From: Nitrososphaerota archaeon
Lineage (GTDB): Archaea > Thermoproteota > Nitrososphaeria_A > Caldarchaeales > JAVZCJ01
Direction of reading: 5' to 3'
Length of the DNA stretch: 52,003 nucleotides
NCBI GenBank assembly: GCA_038817485.1
Contig: JAWAZL010000008.1
Location: 1 to 52,003 of the forward strand
The notes beneath the pieces are model-generated. The model saw nothing but the letters and a program-made list of their open reading frames with translations, was not told the origin of the DNA and searched no databases. The number at the start of each line of letters is the position of its first letter. Position 1 is the stretch's first letter. Below, piece by piece: positions 1 through 8,199 of the stretch. Position numbers and translations under genes: made by a program.

Positions 1-692
1 TCGTACAAACAGTTTATTAAACTTCTATAAATACATAGGATTTACAATAAAACGAAAAAAACAAAGATTAATCAAAGCAGTCCAACAATAAATTTCCCCC
101 TCTTTTTTCTTCTAGCTTAATAATTCTTAAAGCTTTATCATTTATTTTAAATTGTGGAGAAAAAGAAAGAGAAGTAAAAGTTAAAACTATATTTCAAGTT
201 TTTATTAAAAATAGGAAACTCTATACAAAATTAAATCCTGAAGTATCAAAATTAATTTAAATAAATTTTGGAAATTAAAAAATCCATTATTAAGGAAGCT
301 TATATTTAGATTAACAGAAGTATTTTCTGCACCAATAGTAGAGGGAAGATTTCTTCCTGGAGAAAAATATTTCTTTAAATATGAAAATTTAATTTTAAAA
401 TTTCTTCCAGAAAATGAGGAAGCTGCATATAATATAGGACATAAAATTATTAATTTAGCTTTAAGTATTCCACAAGTATCTCCTAAACTATTTTGGTCTT
501 GGTGTAAAGCAAATCTAAACATATTTTAAAGAAATCTTTTTTAATGTTTTTTGTATTGTACGAATTTGCATATCCAATATATTAAGAGAAATTCCTATTA
601 TAAATTTTTCTAAAATATTTTTAAAATTTATAAAGCTAAAAAAATAAATATTTTTTAAATAATTAATGACATCTTAAATTAAGTGATAAAAA
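1..692. other. gene-poor left edge
   Basis: No intact gene is visible in these 692 bases. The middle part holds a probable broken reading frame on the plus strand (72-529, listed separately). The remainder is A/T-rich spacer. A GTGAT ribosome-binding motif at the right end, followed by AAAAA, belongs to the next gene. The long minus-strand frame over 205-522 looks like the antisense of the decayed frame. Confidence 0.5.
72..529 (+). pseudogene. decayed coding remnant, product unknown
   Basis: Two overlapping plus-strand frames read as ordinary protein and appear to be one gene split by a frameshift. Frame A is open from 72 to a stop at 258-260 and contains KTIFQVFIKNRKLYTKLNPE. Frame B is open from 242 to a stop at 527-529; it contains SAPIVEGRFLPGEKYFF and ends in SPKLFWSWCKANLNIF. 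Joining the two near 250 gives about 150 residues with no ATG at the front. A stop also lies just upstream of frame A, so the 5' part is missing or further shifted. I do not recognise the family. The composition (Trp, Pro, Gly, charged clusters) argues against random AT-rich spacer, but this is inference. Confidence 0.35.
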
Positions 693-1265
693 ATGTCTGA
701 AACTATAAGGGCTTTTATTGCAATAGATATTAAGAAGAGTGAAATAATTGATAAAATGCTTAAGGTTCAAGAAGAATTATTATCAACTGGAGGAGATATA
801 AAATTAGTTGAAAAAGAAAATCTTCATATAACATTATGGTTTTTAGGGGAAATCTCATCTCAAATGATTAGAAAAATTATTGAAAATACTAATAAAATAA
901 GTTTTGAACCATTTAAATTAACTATTTCTAAAATAGGTTATTTTCCAGGTGGAAATAGAATAAATGTAATATGGGCTGGAATAAAAAATGGATCATATGA
1001 TTTAAGAAAAATATTTTATCAATTATCTGAAATACTTAATCCATTAGGTTTTAAATTAGAAGAAAGAGAATTTACTCCACATGTAACACTTTGTAGAGTT
1101 AAATCTTCTAGAAATAAAGATAGATTGTTAGATAAAATAAAAGAATTATCAAATATAGAATTTGGAGTTGAAGAAGTATCAGAAATATTTATTAAAAAAA
1201 GCACATTAACTCCTAAAGGTCCTATATATTCAAATATTCATGCTATACAAGGAAGGAAAATATAA
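693..1265 (+). CDS. thpR: RNA 2',3'-cyclic phosphodiesterase / 2'-5' RNA ligase-like (ThpR)
   Basis: A 190-residue protein of the 2H phosphoesterase superfamily. Both HxTx catalytic motifs are visible, HITLWFLG in the first half and HVTLCRV in the second, and the length is normal for ThpR/LigT. The family opens 2',3'-cyclic phosphates on RNA ends and can act on 2'-5' linkages of tRNA halves. A clean GTGAT motif lies 5 nt before the ATG. The stop codon overlaps the start of the CCA-adding enzyme by one base (TAATG), so the two are probably translationally coupled. The neighbourhood (CCA addition, kinase) suggests a role in tRNA end processing. The family call is firm; the physiological substrate is not known from sequence. 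Confidence 0.93.
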   Translation: MSETIRAFIAIDIKKSEIIDKMLKVQEELLSTGGDIKLVEKENLHITLWFLGEISSQMIRKIIENTNKISFEPFKLTISKIGYFPGGNRINVIWAGIKNGSYDLRKIFYQLSEILNPLGFKLEEREFTPHVTLCRVKSSRNKDRLLDKIKELSNIEFGVEEVSEIFIKKSTLTPKGPIYSNIHAIQGRKI

Positions 1266-2665
1266 TGGAAATGAATGAAGCACTTATAGAATATGTTTTA
1301 AAAAAAATTAAACCATCTGAAAAAGATATAAAAGAAGTAAATTCTTTAGCATCCAAGATAATTAATGAATGTAAAGAAAAATGTATTAAAAATAATTTAG
1401 AAACAGAAGTAATTCTTAGTGGTTCAACTGCAAAAAATACTTGGCTTAAGAATTTAGGAGAAATAGACGTATTTGTTTTATTCAATAAATCCCTGGGTGA
1501 GAAGGAAATTGAAGAATATATTATTAAAATAGGTAAAGAAGTTATAAAAGATTTAAATGGTACTTATAGATTAAGGTATGCAGAACATCCTTATGTTGAA
1601 GGATTTATAGATAAATATAGAGTAAACATTGTAGCAGCTTATAAAGTTCCTAAAGGAGAATGGAAAAGTTCTGCTGATAGAACGCCATATCATACAGAAT
1701 ATGTTAATTCTAAAATTAATGATTATTTAAGAGATCAAATAAGAATTTTAAAAGCTTTCTTAATAGGTTGTAAATTATACGGAGCAGAAATAAGAATTGG
1801 AGGATTTAGTGGATATTTAGCAGAATTGCTTATAATAAATTTTGGTAGTTTCATGAAAGTTATAGAAGAAGTAGCAAAATGGAAACCACAAGTATATATA
1901 GATATTGAAAAATTATTAAATGAAAAAGAAGCTTTTAAAAAATTTCCTTATAATCCATTAATAGTAATAGATCCAGTAGATAAAAATAGGAATGTAGCAG
2001 CTGCTGTTACAAAAACAAAATTTTCTGAATTCATTATTTCTTCTAAATTATTTTTAAAAAATCCATCAAAGAAATTCTTTTTCCAAAAAAAATATAAGCC
2101 AAGAACAATTAAACAAATAATTAAAGAAATTAAAAAAGAAGAAAGGAATATTTTAGCAATTTCATTTATAGATAAGGAAATTAAACCTCCAGATATTTTA
2201 TGGGGAGAATTATTAAAAACTCTTAATGGAATAGAAAAATTAATGAATAGAGAAGGGTTTAAAGTAATTAAATGTGATGCATGGAGTAATAATAAAGAGT
2301 GCTTACTTTTATATGAATTACAAACTCTTCAATTACCAAGGAATTATAAACATATAGGTCCACCAGTATATATAAAAAATGCTTTAGATTTTATTGAAAA
2401 AAATTTAAAAAATAAAGATACTATTTCAGGTCCTTGGATAAAAGGTTATAGAATATATGTAGAAAAGAAAAGAAATATACAAAATGCGAGAGAATTTTTA
2501 ATTGAAAAAATTAAAAGAAATGAAGTATCAATAGCAAAAAGATTATTACCTAAAATATTAAGAGGAGAAATAATCGAAGGGATAGGAATAGCAAAATTAT
2601 GTAAAAATATTGAAATAAGAGAATTTATAGATAATTTTTTAAAAGGAAGAGTACCATATATATGA
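1265..2665 (+). CDS. cca: archaeal class I CCA-adding tRNA nucleotidyltransferase
   Basis: A 466-residue archaeal CCA-adding enzyme, which builds the 3' CCA end of tRNAs from CTP and ATP without a template. The nucleotidyltransferase motif is GSTAKNTWL at residues 53-61, followed by E66-I-D68, the first two catalytic carboxylates as in the Archaeoglobus enzyme. The SADRTPYHTEY segment matches the family. The strand that normally carries the third carboxylate (VDVV in homologues) reads VNIV here, with Asn121. The first ATG at 1265 is used because it overlaps the upstream stop; an internal ATG follows two codons later. The gene overlaps the following kinase by 4 nt (ATGA). The tRNA gene in this window does not encode CCA, so an active enzyme is needed somewhere in the genome. 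Confidence 0.95.
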   Translation: MEMNEALIEYVLKKIKPSEKDIKEVNSLASKIINECKEKCIKNNLETEVILSGSTAKNTWLKNLGEIDVFVLFNKSLGEKEIEEYIIKIGKEVIKDLNGTYRLRYAEHPYVEGFIDKYRVNIVAAYKVPKGEWKSSADRTPYHTEYVNSKINDYLRDQIRILKAFLIGCKLYGAEIRIGGFSGYLAELLIINFGSFMKVIEEVAKWKPQVYIDIEKLLNEKEAFKKFPYNPLIVIDPVDKNRNVAAAVTKTKFSEFIISSKLFLKNPSKKFFFQKKYKPRTIKQIIKEIKKEERNILAISFIDKEIKPPDILWGELLKTLNGIEKLMNREGFKVIKCDAWSNNKECLLLYELQTLQLPRNYKHIGPPVYIKNALDFIEKNLKNKDTISGPWIKGYRIYVEKKRNIQNAREFLIEKIKRNEVSIAKRLLPKILRGEIIEGIGIAKLCKNIEIREFIDNFLKGRVPYI

Positions 2666-3444
2666 GTTATATATCAATAAGTTTAAATGAATTATTAGAA
2701 TGCAAAGATAATCGTTTCTTAAATATTATATGCTATCCCATAGTATCGAATGAATGCTTTCAATATAGAATAAAAAAATTAGAAGAACTTGAAATTGAGG
2801 AGATAATTTTTAATCAAAAAGATAAAAATATATTTCCAATCGGAAAAGGATGTAAATCAATAGTTGTTTTAGTAAAAAGAAAAGGGGAATTATTAGCTGC
2901 AAAAATATTAAGAGTTGATTCTTCAAAAAAAGATTTATTGTATGAAGCTGAAATGCTAAAATATGTAAATAAAATTGGTATAGGGCCATTATTTATAGCA
3001 GCAAATGAATTAATCATTTTAATGGAATATATAAAAGGTTTAGAAATGAGAGAATGGATTCTTAATCTTGAAGAGGATAAAATAGAATTATTAAAAAATG
3101 TTTTAAAAAAATTACTAATAGATTGTTTTAAGCTTGATAAAGCAGGAATAGATCATGGAGAATTAAGTAATGCGAAAAAGCATATTATAATAAAGGATAA
3201 TCTTGATCCAAAACCAGTAATAATAGATTTTGGAAAAGCTAGTTTAAATAGAAAACCATCAAATGTATCATCTATAGTTAATTACTTATTTTTCTCAGGA
3301 AATCTTTCATTAAAAATTTGTAAAATGCTTTCTATTAATAAACCTCCGATAGGATTTATTAAAGAATATAAAAAGGATTATTCTAAAGAAAAATTTTTAA
3401 AAATATTGAAAGAAATTATTGGAGAAGAAATAACTTTTATTTAA
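2662..3444 (+). CDS. predicted archaeal Ser/Thr protein kinase (COG2112 type)
   Basis: A 260-residue atypical kinase related to the RIO/Bud32 group. Visible are a glycine-rich GKGCKSIVVLV, a candidate ATP-binding lysine in AAKILRVD, a glutamate in YEAEML, a catalytic-loop equivalent DHGELSNAKKH and a metal-binding IIDFGKAS. In canonical RIO/Bud32 kinases the loop reads HGD; here it is HGE, so the catalytic Asp is replaced by Glu. I recall variation at this position in the COG2112 family but could not check it. The start codon overlaps the stop of cca (ATGA), placing the gene third in a thpR-cca-kinase operon. Substrate unknown. It converges on the FrhB-like gene with an 8-nt overlap of the 3' ends. 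Confidence 0.8.
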   Translation: MSYISISLNELLECKDNRFLNIICYPIVSNECFQYRIKKLEELEIEEIIFNQKDKNIFPIGKGCKSIVVLVKRKGELLAAKILRVDSSKKDLLYEAEMLKYVNKIGIGPLFIAANELIILMEYIKGLEMREWILNLEEDKIELLKNVLKKLLIDCFKLDKAGIDHGELSNAKKHIIIKDNLDPKPVIIDFGKASLNRKPSNVSSIVNYLFFSGNLSLKICKMLSINKPPIGFIKEYKKDYSKEKFLKILKEIIGEEITFI

Positions 3445-4492
3445 TTTCAACTTTAATTTTTTTAGTTTTCTTTTTATTTGATATTTTTATAATTGAAGAT
3501 AAATCTTCTGAACTTATTTGTTTTAATTCGATATATTTATTCCTCTCAGCTTCTAATATTATTTTTTCACCTTTTTCAGTTCTAGCTATTACTGTTGACC
3601 ATCCTTCAGGAGAACCTACTCCTCCAATAGATATGTCTGCAAATTCGGCTGTAAAATCTGTACATATTGAACATGCAGATCTAACATATTTTTCTATATT
3701 TTTTATAGGTTCATTTAATAAAATTTCTCCGTTACTACTTACAATGAATTTATTCTTTTTTATAGCAAATTTACTAATTTTATTTAAATCTATATTTTTT
3801 TCACGTAAATAATTCATAAGTTCCTTATATCCATATATTTCCATACAAAATAAGCCTATAGCTAATTCAAGATTATCAATCATTTTATGTTTTAAAGGAG
3901 TTGTTTGCATTCTTCTAATAGCTTGAATTTGACATGGCGTTCCAACAAAACCAATTTTCTTTTTTGCATATTCAAAATATGCAGACATTAAGCCTAATAC
4001 ATTAGGACTAACAGTATATCTTGTTCCAGCAGATTTTAATAAATCTTCATAAGATAATGCTACAAAAGGTTCAGCTTTCCATGTTTCTTCTTTGCTTATA
4101 CCACTAACTACAGCAGAATCAATAATCCCATTTTCAAGACAATAAGCTAAAATTGAAGTTACAGCACCACCATCTTGACATTTATTTAGTATATCACTTT
4201 TCAATGATCTAGCTGAATATATGGATTTATATATTCCGATAGGTTCATTATCAGAACGCTTCCTTCCAAAAATACTTTCTTCTATATAATCTATTGGAAG
4301 CTCTATTCTAGGACATTGATAATAGCATAATTGACAAAGAATGCATTTGCCTTTAATAGTTGGTTTTTCATCTTCTATGGATAATATATCTACTGGACAT
4401 ACAGAAACGCATGCTCCACAAGCAACACATATTCCTTTATTAATAACATTTGTTAAAAGCATTCCAAAGATTTTTGGTTTTTCAATACTCAT
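3437..4492 (-). CDS. FrhB/FdhB-family iron-sulfur flavoprotein (F420 hydrogenase/dehydrogenase beta-like)
   Basis: A 351-residue protein with two N-terminal 4Fe-4S clusters (Cys22, 25, 28, 32 and Cys50, 53, 56, 60), followed by the FrhB N and C domains. Typical family segments are QDGGAVTSILAYCLENG and FVGTPCQIQAIRRMQ, and there is a late cysteine pair in SACSICTDFTAEFADISIGG. The family binds FAD and passes electrons between iron-sulfur clusters and F420, ferredoxin or other partners. No partner hydrogenase or dehydrogenase subunit is adjacent, so this is a stand-alone copy and its redox partner cannot be told. It is monocistronic, convergent with the kinase. Confidence 0.85.
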   Translation of the reverse strand: MSIEKPKIFGMLLTNVINKGICVACGACVSVCPVDILSIEDEKPTIKGKCILCQLCYYQCPRIELPIDYIEESIFGRKRSDNEPIGIYKSIYSARSLKSDILNKCQDGGAVTSILAYCLENGIIDSAVVSGISKEETWKAEPFVALSYEDLLKSAGTRYTVSPNVLGLMSAYFEYAKKKIGFVGTPCQIQAIRRMQTTPLKHKMIDNLELAIGLFCMEIYGYKELMNYLREKNIDLNKISKFAIKKNKFIVSSNGEILLNEPIKNIEKYVRSACSICTDFTAEFADISIGGVGSPEGWSTVIARTEKGEKIILEAERNKYIELKQISSEDLSSIIKISNKKKTKKIKVEIK

Positions 4493-4599
4493 GACAAAAC
4501 ACCATTTAAAGATAATAAAATTTTAAAATTTAAAATTTTCTATATTAAAATTTTTCAATCATAGAAAAATCAACTAATATCATAAATAAAAAATTATTA

Positions 4600-4621
4600 A
4601 ATATTTTCATGGGAAAATATT
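4600..4621 (-). terminator. 9-bp hairpin after the ABC exporter operon
   Basis: AATATTTTC at 4600-4608 and GAAAATATT at 4613-4621 form a perfect 9-bp inverted repeat with a 4-base loop. Read on the minus strand, it lies downstream of the ABC permease stop and is followed by a T-rich tract (about 4580-4596). It could be a transcription terminator for the exporter operon or an operator for the FrhB-like gene that starts at 4492. A/T-only stems are weak, so confidence is limited. Confidence 0.35.
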
Positions 4622-4727
4622 AATTTTTTAGCTTTTTAATAAATTGAATAATACATTTTTTAACTTAAAAAATAAATTATTAAAAATATTTTAAATTTTT
4701 TATTTTTATTCTTAAAACTTTTTGATC

Positions 4728-5681
4728 TTATTTTGTTAAATATCTCCACGAAAGAGCTATGCCTATAATGGATAAAGTTATTGCAAATATACTGAGGAAT
4801 ATAAAGTCTATTATTAATGCTGAAATATCTAATGATAATATAATTAATTGTCTAATAGCATCTGTTAAATATGTAAGCGGATTTACACGAGCTATTACTT
4901 GGATCCATTCTGGCATTAGAGATATTGGAAAGAAAGTATTACTTGCAAACATTAATGGCATAGTAATTAAGCTTACAAATTGCATAGGTCTCTCCATTCT
5001 AGTCGACCTTATAGAAAATGCAAGAAATACTGATGAAAAACCAACACTAAGCAAAAATATTGCAGCATAAACCCCAAGTATGTTAAATAAAGTAAATGTT
5101 TGACTTACCTGCAATCCAAGTAGATATGCAAGTATTAAAATTACAGTTGCTTGAAACATTGCTCTAAAAGTAGCATTAAGAATTTTTGCAAATATTATTG
5201 CTGAACGCGGCACCGGAGTACTAAGAACTTTATCTAAGAAACCTAAGCGTCTATCCCAAACTATGGACATGCCACTAAACATCGTTGTAGTCATAACAAT
5301 CATAGAAATCATGCCAATAGCCATATAGCTAAAATAGTCGGTAACACCAAAAGTATTTTGCATAACAGTCGTACTTATGTTAGAAAATATTTGCTGGAAT
5401 GCTTGCGATATTACTGTACCAGGAATAATAACTTTATCTACAGGAAGATTTAGAAGTTTTCCTGGTATTTCTATATCATGTATTTGTATTCTACTTAAGC
5501 TACCAGATGAAAATATTCCTTGTATATTCATGGATTTTCCTAAAAGCCCCATCCATATTAATGGTTGAAGTATAAACATTAAAAGCATTATTGGATCATT
5601 AAGCCATTTTTTAAGCTCTCTAAGTGTTAAAGCCCATAAACCACGAAGTAAGCTTGGACGATATTCATTTATGTTACTCAT
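4728..5681 (-). CDS. ABC-2 type exporter permease (DrrB-like)
   Basis: A 317-residue integral membrane protein of the ABC-2 family, the permease half of a drug or lipid exporter. It has about six hydrophobic segments: one near the N-terminus (MLLMFILQPLIWMGLLG), a cluster in the middle, and a last one before the C-terminal SWRYLTK. The typical ABC-2 motif region MERPMQFVSLITMPLMFASN is present between the later segments. The ATG overlaps the stop of the ATPase gene by 4 nt (ATGA), so the pair is co-translated. The PadR-ATPase-permease order is the classic arrangement of self-regulated efflux systems. Substrate unknown. Confidence 0.9.
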   Translation of the reverse strand: MSNINEYRPSLLRGLWALTLRELKKWLNDPIMLLMFILQPLIWMGLLGKSMNIQGIFSSGSLSRIQIHDIEIPGKLLNLPVDKVIIPGTVISQAFQQIFSNISTTVMQNTFGVTDYFSYMAIGMISMIVMTTTMFSGMSIVWDRRLGFLDKVLSTPVPRSAIIFAKILNATFRAMFQATVILILAYLLGLQVSQTFTLFNILGVYAAIFLLSVGFSSVFLAFSIRSTRMERPMQFVSLITMPLMFASNTFFPISLMPEWIQVIARVNPLTYLTDAIRQLIILSLDISALIIDFIFLSIFAITLSIIGIALSWRYLTK

Positions 5682-6676
5682 GCTCTTGCCCTCCTTAGAG
5701 TTATTCTACGTATCCTGAAATTCTCTTTAGATTCTTCTATATCACGCATTGATCTACCAGTATATTCCAAGTAAACTTCATTTAAAGTTGGTTTTGTAAG
5801 TGAAAGCTTTGTTACAGTATAGCCTCTTTCTCGTAAAGCTTCAATTATAAGCGGGGCTGTCACTTCTCCATAAATAGCTTTAATATAATATGAACCATTT
5901 TCATTTTTAACATCCTTAACATTTTCAACATTACGAATAATTTCGCTTACATCTGTATTCTCTTTAATGTTTATGGTTATTATATCACCACCTATACTAT
6001 CTTTAAGTTCTCTAGGAGTTCCTGTTATAATTATTTTGCCACGGTCAATTATAGAAATACGGTCGCAAAGTGCATCTGCCTCCTCTAAATAATGTGTAGT
6101 CATAAAAATTGTCATATTGTATTCTTCCTTAAGCTTTTTAATATACTCCCATGTTGCAGTTCTTGTTTGAACATCTAAACCCAATGTAGGTTCATCTAAG
6201 AAAAGAACCTTTGGTCTGTTAATTAATCCACATGCAAGTTCAAGTCTGCGACGCATACCTCCAGAGTATGTTTCAACTTTTTTATCTTTAAATTCTATTA
6301 ATTCAACAAGTTCCAAAAGTTCAATAGCGCGCTTCTTAGAAATTTCACGAGGAATTCCATATAAATCTGCACAAAGCATTATGTTTTCATATCCTGTTAA
6401 ATCTTCATCTGCAGTATATTCTTGTGGTACAACACCTATTATTTTTCTCACTTCATGTGCCTGTTTCACAATATCATATCCTAGGATAGATGCTTTACCT
6501 TCAGTTGGTTTTAAGATTGTTATTAACATATTAATGGTTGTAGTTTTCCCTGCTCCATTTGGACCTAAAAATCCAAAAATTTCTCCCTCTTTTACACTAA
6601 AACTAATATGGTCTACTGCTATCAAATTTTTATTAAAAACTTTAGTTAATCCTTCAGCTTTTATTATTTCATTCAT
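5678..6676 (-). CDS. ABC exporter ATPase (DrrA-like)
   Basis: A 332-residue ATPase of the daunorubicin-resistance (DrrA) type. Walker A GPNGAGKTT is near residues 38-46; the signature is YSGGMRRRLELACG; Walker B is VLFLDEPTLGLD; the H-loop is TTHYLEEAD. A C-terminal accessory domain (about 220-310) is typical of the family. A GTG codon 9 nt upstream also gives an open frame (start 6685), but GTGA sits 5 nt before the ATG at 6676, so I prefer the ATG. The start overlaps the PadR gene by 8 nt and the stop overlaps the permease start. It powers export by the adjacent permease. Confidence 0.93.
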   Translation of the reverse strand: MNEIIKAEGLTKVFNKNLIAVDHISFSVKEGEIFGFLGPNGAGKTTTINMLITILKPTEGKASILGYDIVKQAHEVRKIIGVVPQEYTADEDLTGYENIMLCADLYGIPREISKKRAIELLELVELIEFKDKKVETYSGGMRRRLELACGLINRPKVLFLDEPTLGLDVQTRTATWEYIKKLKEEYNMTIFMTTHYLEEADALCDRISIIDRGKIIITGTPRELKDSIGGDIITINIKENTDVSEIIRNVENVKDVKNENGSYYIKAIYGEVTAPLIIEALRERGYTVTKLSLTKPTLNEVYLEYTGRSMRDIEESKENFRIRRITLRRARA

Positions 6677-7220
6677 TTTTCTCACTTTTTAATTTCTTAT
6701 TTATTTCTTCAATTTTTTCTGAAGTTTCATCTATAATTTTTTGAATTTCTTTAATAATTTCCTCTGAAAACTTTTTTTCCAAATTATTTCCAAGGTCAAA
6801 AAATGCTATCATAAGCCTTCTTATAGATTTTTGTATTCCAGCAATTTTTTCAAAAGGAACTTTAAATAATAAAGGCTCTAAAAATGGTGGTCCTAAAAAT
6901 TTCGCTTCTTCTCTAAGTTTTTCTTTTACTTTTCTTTGTTCTTCTAAAAGTTTTTTACCTTTATCTGTAAGTGCATAATATTTTACTCCACTTTCTTCAA
7001 CTGGTAACTCTTTTATATATCCATTATCTTGCAACCATGCTAAAAGAGGATAAACTGATCCTGGACTTGGTCTCCAACAACCATTAGTTCTTTTATCGAT
7101 TTCATCCATTATTTCTGCTCCTGACATAGGTTTTTCATTTAATAATTCAAGTACATAATGTCTTAGAAATCCTTTTGGAACAATAGCTGTATGTCTCATC
7201 CATTTTCTAAATGGAAACAT
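6669..7220 (-). CDS. PadR-family transcriptional regulator
   Basis: A 183-residue regulator. The N-terminal winged helix is clear: LRHYVLELLNEKPMSGAEIM, then SPGSVYPLLAWLQDNGYI, then a wing with VKYYALTDKGKKLLEE. The C-terminal half is a long charged helical region, as in PadR subfamilies with a Vir_act_alpha_C-type dimerisation part. GGTGAT precedes the ATG by 3 nt. It is the first gene of the operon with the ABC exporter, so it most likely represses that operon and is relieved by the exported compound or a related one (inference from known PadR-ABC pairs). A direct repeat in its promoter is listed separately. Confidence 0.9.
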   Translation of the reverse strand: MFPFRKWMRHTAIVPKGFLRHYVLELLNEKPMSGAEIMDEIDKRTNGCWRPSPGSVYPLLAWLQDNGYIKELPVEESGVKYYALTDKGKKLLEEQRKVKEKLREEAKFLGPPFLEPLLFKVPFEKIAGIQKSIRRLMIAFFDLGNNLEKKFSEEIIKEIQKIIDETSEKIEEINKKLKSEKNE

Positions 7221-7230
7221 TTTATCACCA

Positions 7231-7252
7231 TTGATATTAATTTTGATATTAA
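7231..7252 (-). promoter_or_regulatory. probable PadR operator: direct repeat in the exporter promoter
   Basis: The 10-mer TTGATATTAA occurs at 7231-7240 and again at 7243-7252, separated by 2 bp. On the minus strand it sits just downstream of a TATA-like element (GTTTATATATCGC, about 7254-7266) and just upstream of the GGTGAT ribosome-binding site of the PadR gene (7224-7229). A repeat placed over the expected transcription start fits a repressor site. The half-site carries the partial palindrome AATATT-like core. The binding protein is inferred, not shown. Confidence 0.5.
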
Positions 7253-7359
7253 AAGCGATATATAAACTTTTCCATTTATCAATAGTTTATTATCTTTAAA
7301 ATTCAATATTATATTTAAAAAATAAAGTTAAAGTAGGATTTTTAAATTAATAAAGATTA

Positions 7360-7938
7360 TTAAACTTTTCTAAAAGCTCCACAATTAGGACATTTTGTTT
7401 CATTTTCAGGAAATAATGTTCCACAATATTCACATGGAATCATTTTTGGAGCTTGCGCTACTTGAGCTAATGGTGCTTGGGAAAATTGTAATTCTATTGT
7501 TTTGCTTGTTGCATCTGGTCTGCCATTTACTGCAATAACTCCCTTTAATAACCAACTTACTTTCCTATCTATGCTTTTATATGTAGGCGGCAATCCTATA
7601 GGTGTTTGAATTTTGAATGGAAAATTTCCTTTAAAACCCTCATAAAGATGAATTGGTCCACTTAATCGTGGTTTAATTGAAAAAAGCTTTGTTGTTTCCC
7701 AAATTTCTCTATCTTCATATCTTTTTGATATTTCATTATAAACTCTTTTTATTCTACGTATAGATTCTAAACATTCAAATTCGCATCTTATTTCATTAGA
7801 ATCGAATTCTTCTTGCGATTCAATGTAAAGAATTCCTTCTACATCATCACCAGGTGTAAATACTTGTTTTTTAAGAGATATAGAAATATTTGCTTTAGGA
7901 GGAGTTATTTTTTCTTTTAATTTTTTGAATATACTCAT
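7360..7938 (-). CDS. arrestin-fold (SpoOM-like) protein with C-terminal zinc ribbon
   Basis: A 192-residue protein. Residues 15-150 look like an N-terminal arrestin domain: KANISISLKKQVFTPGDDVEG, a GNFPFKI strand and the WLLKGVIAV strand are typical of archaeal/bacterial arrestin-like proteins. The end is a treble-clef/zinc-ribbon with CEYCGTLF and CPNCGAFRKV. Arrestin-fold proteins of prokaryotes are generally assembly or sorting adaptors; no specific partner is visible. It lies between the exporter operon and a divergent CBS gene and seems monocistronic. Function unknown; the two-domain architecture is the main clue. Confidence 0.65.
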   Translation of the reverse strand: MSIFKKLKEKITPPKANISISLKKQVFTPGDDVEGILYIESQEEFDSNEIRCEFECLESIRRIKRVYNEISKRYEDREIWETTKLFSIKPRLSGPIHLYEGFKGNFPFKIQTPIGLPPTYKSIDRKVSWLLKGVIAVNGRPDATSKTIELQFSQAPLAQVAQAPKMIPCEYCGTLFPENETKCPNCGAFRKV

Positions 7939-8199
7939 TCCATTTTATTTTTTATATTTAGAAGAATATTTAACTTTTATTAATAGTTAAGGATTGAAAT
8001 TATTTTTAAAAATTTAAAAAAGTAGCATCAATTATTTAAAATCTTTTAAATTCATAATTCTTTATATTAATTCTTTGAATTTTAGATTTTTATAAAAAAG
8101 ATTGAAAAATTTTAATATTTTATTTTAGAAAGATTTATTAAGAAGAGATAGGAAGAGCTTAAATTCTCATAATGTATAATAATATAATGGGTGATGATA

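Noticed and set aside
205-522. 105-residue minus-strand reading frame
   Set aside because: It is the antisense of a more protein-like plus-strand frame and has no recognisable motif or ribosome-binding site.
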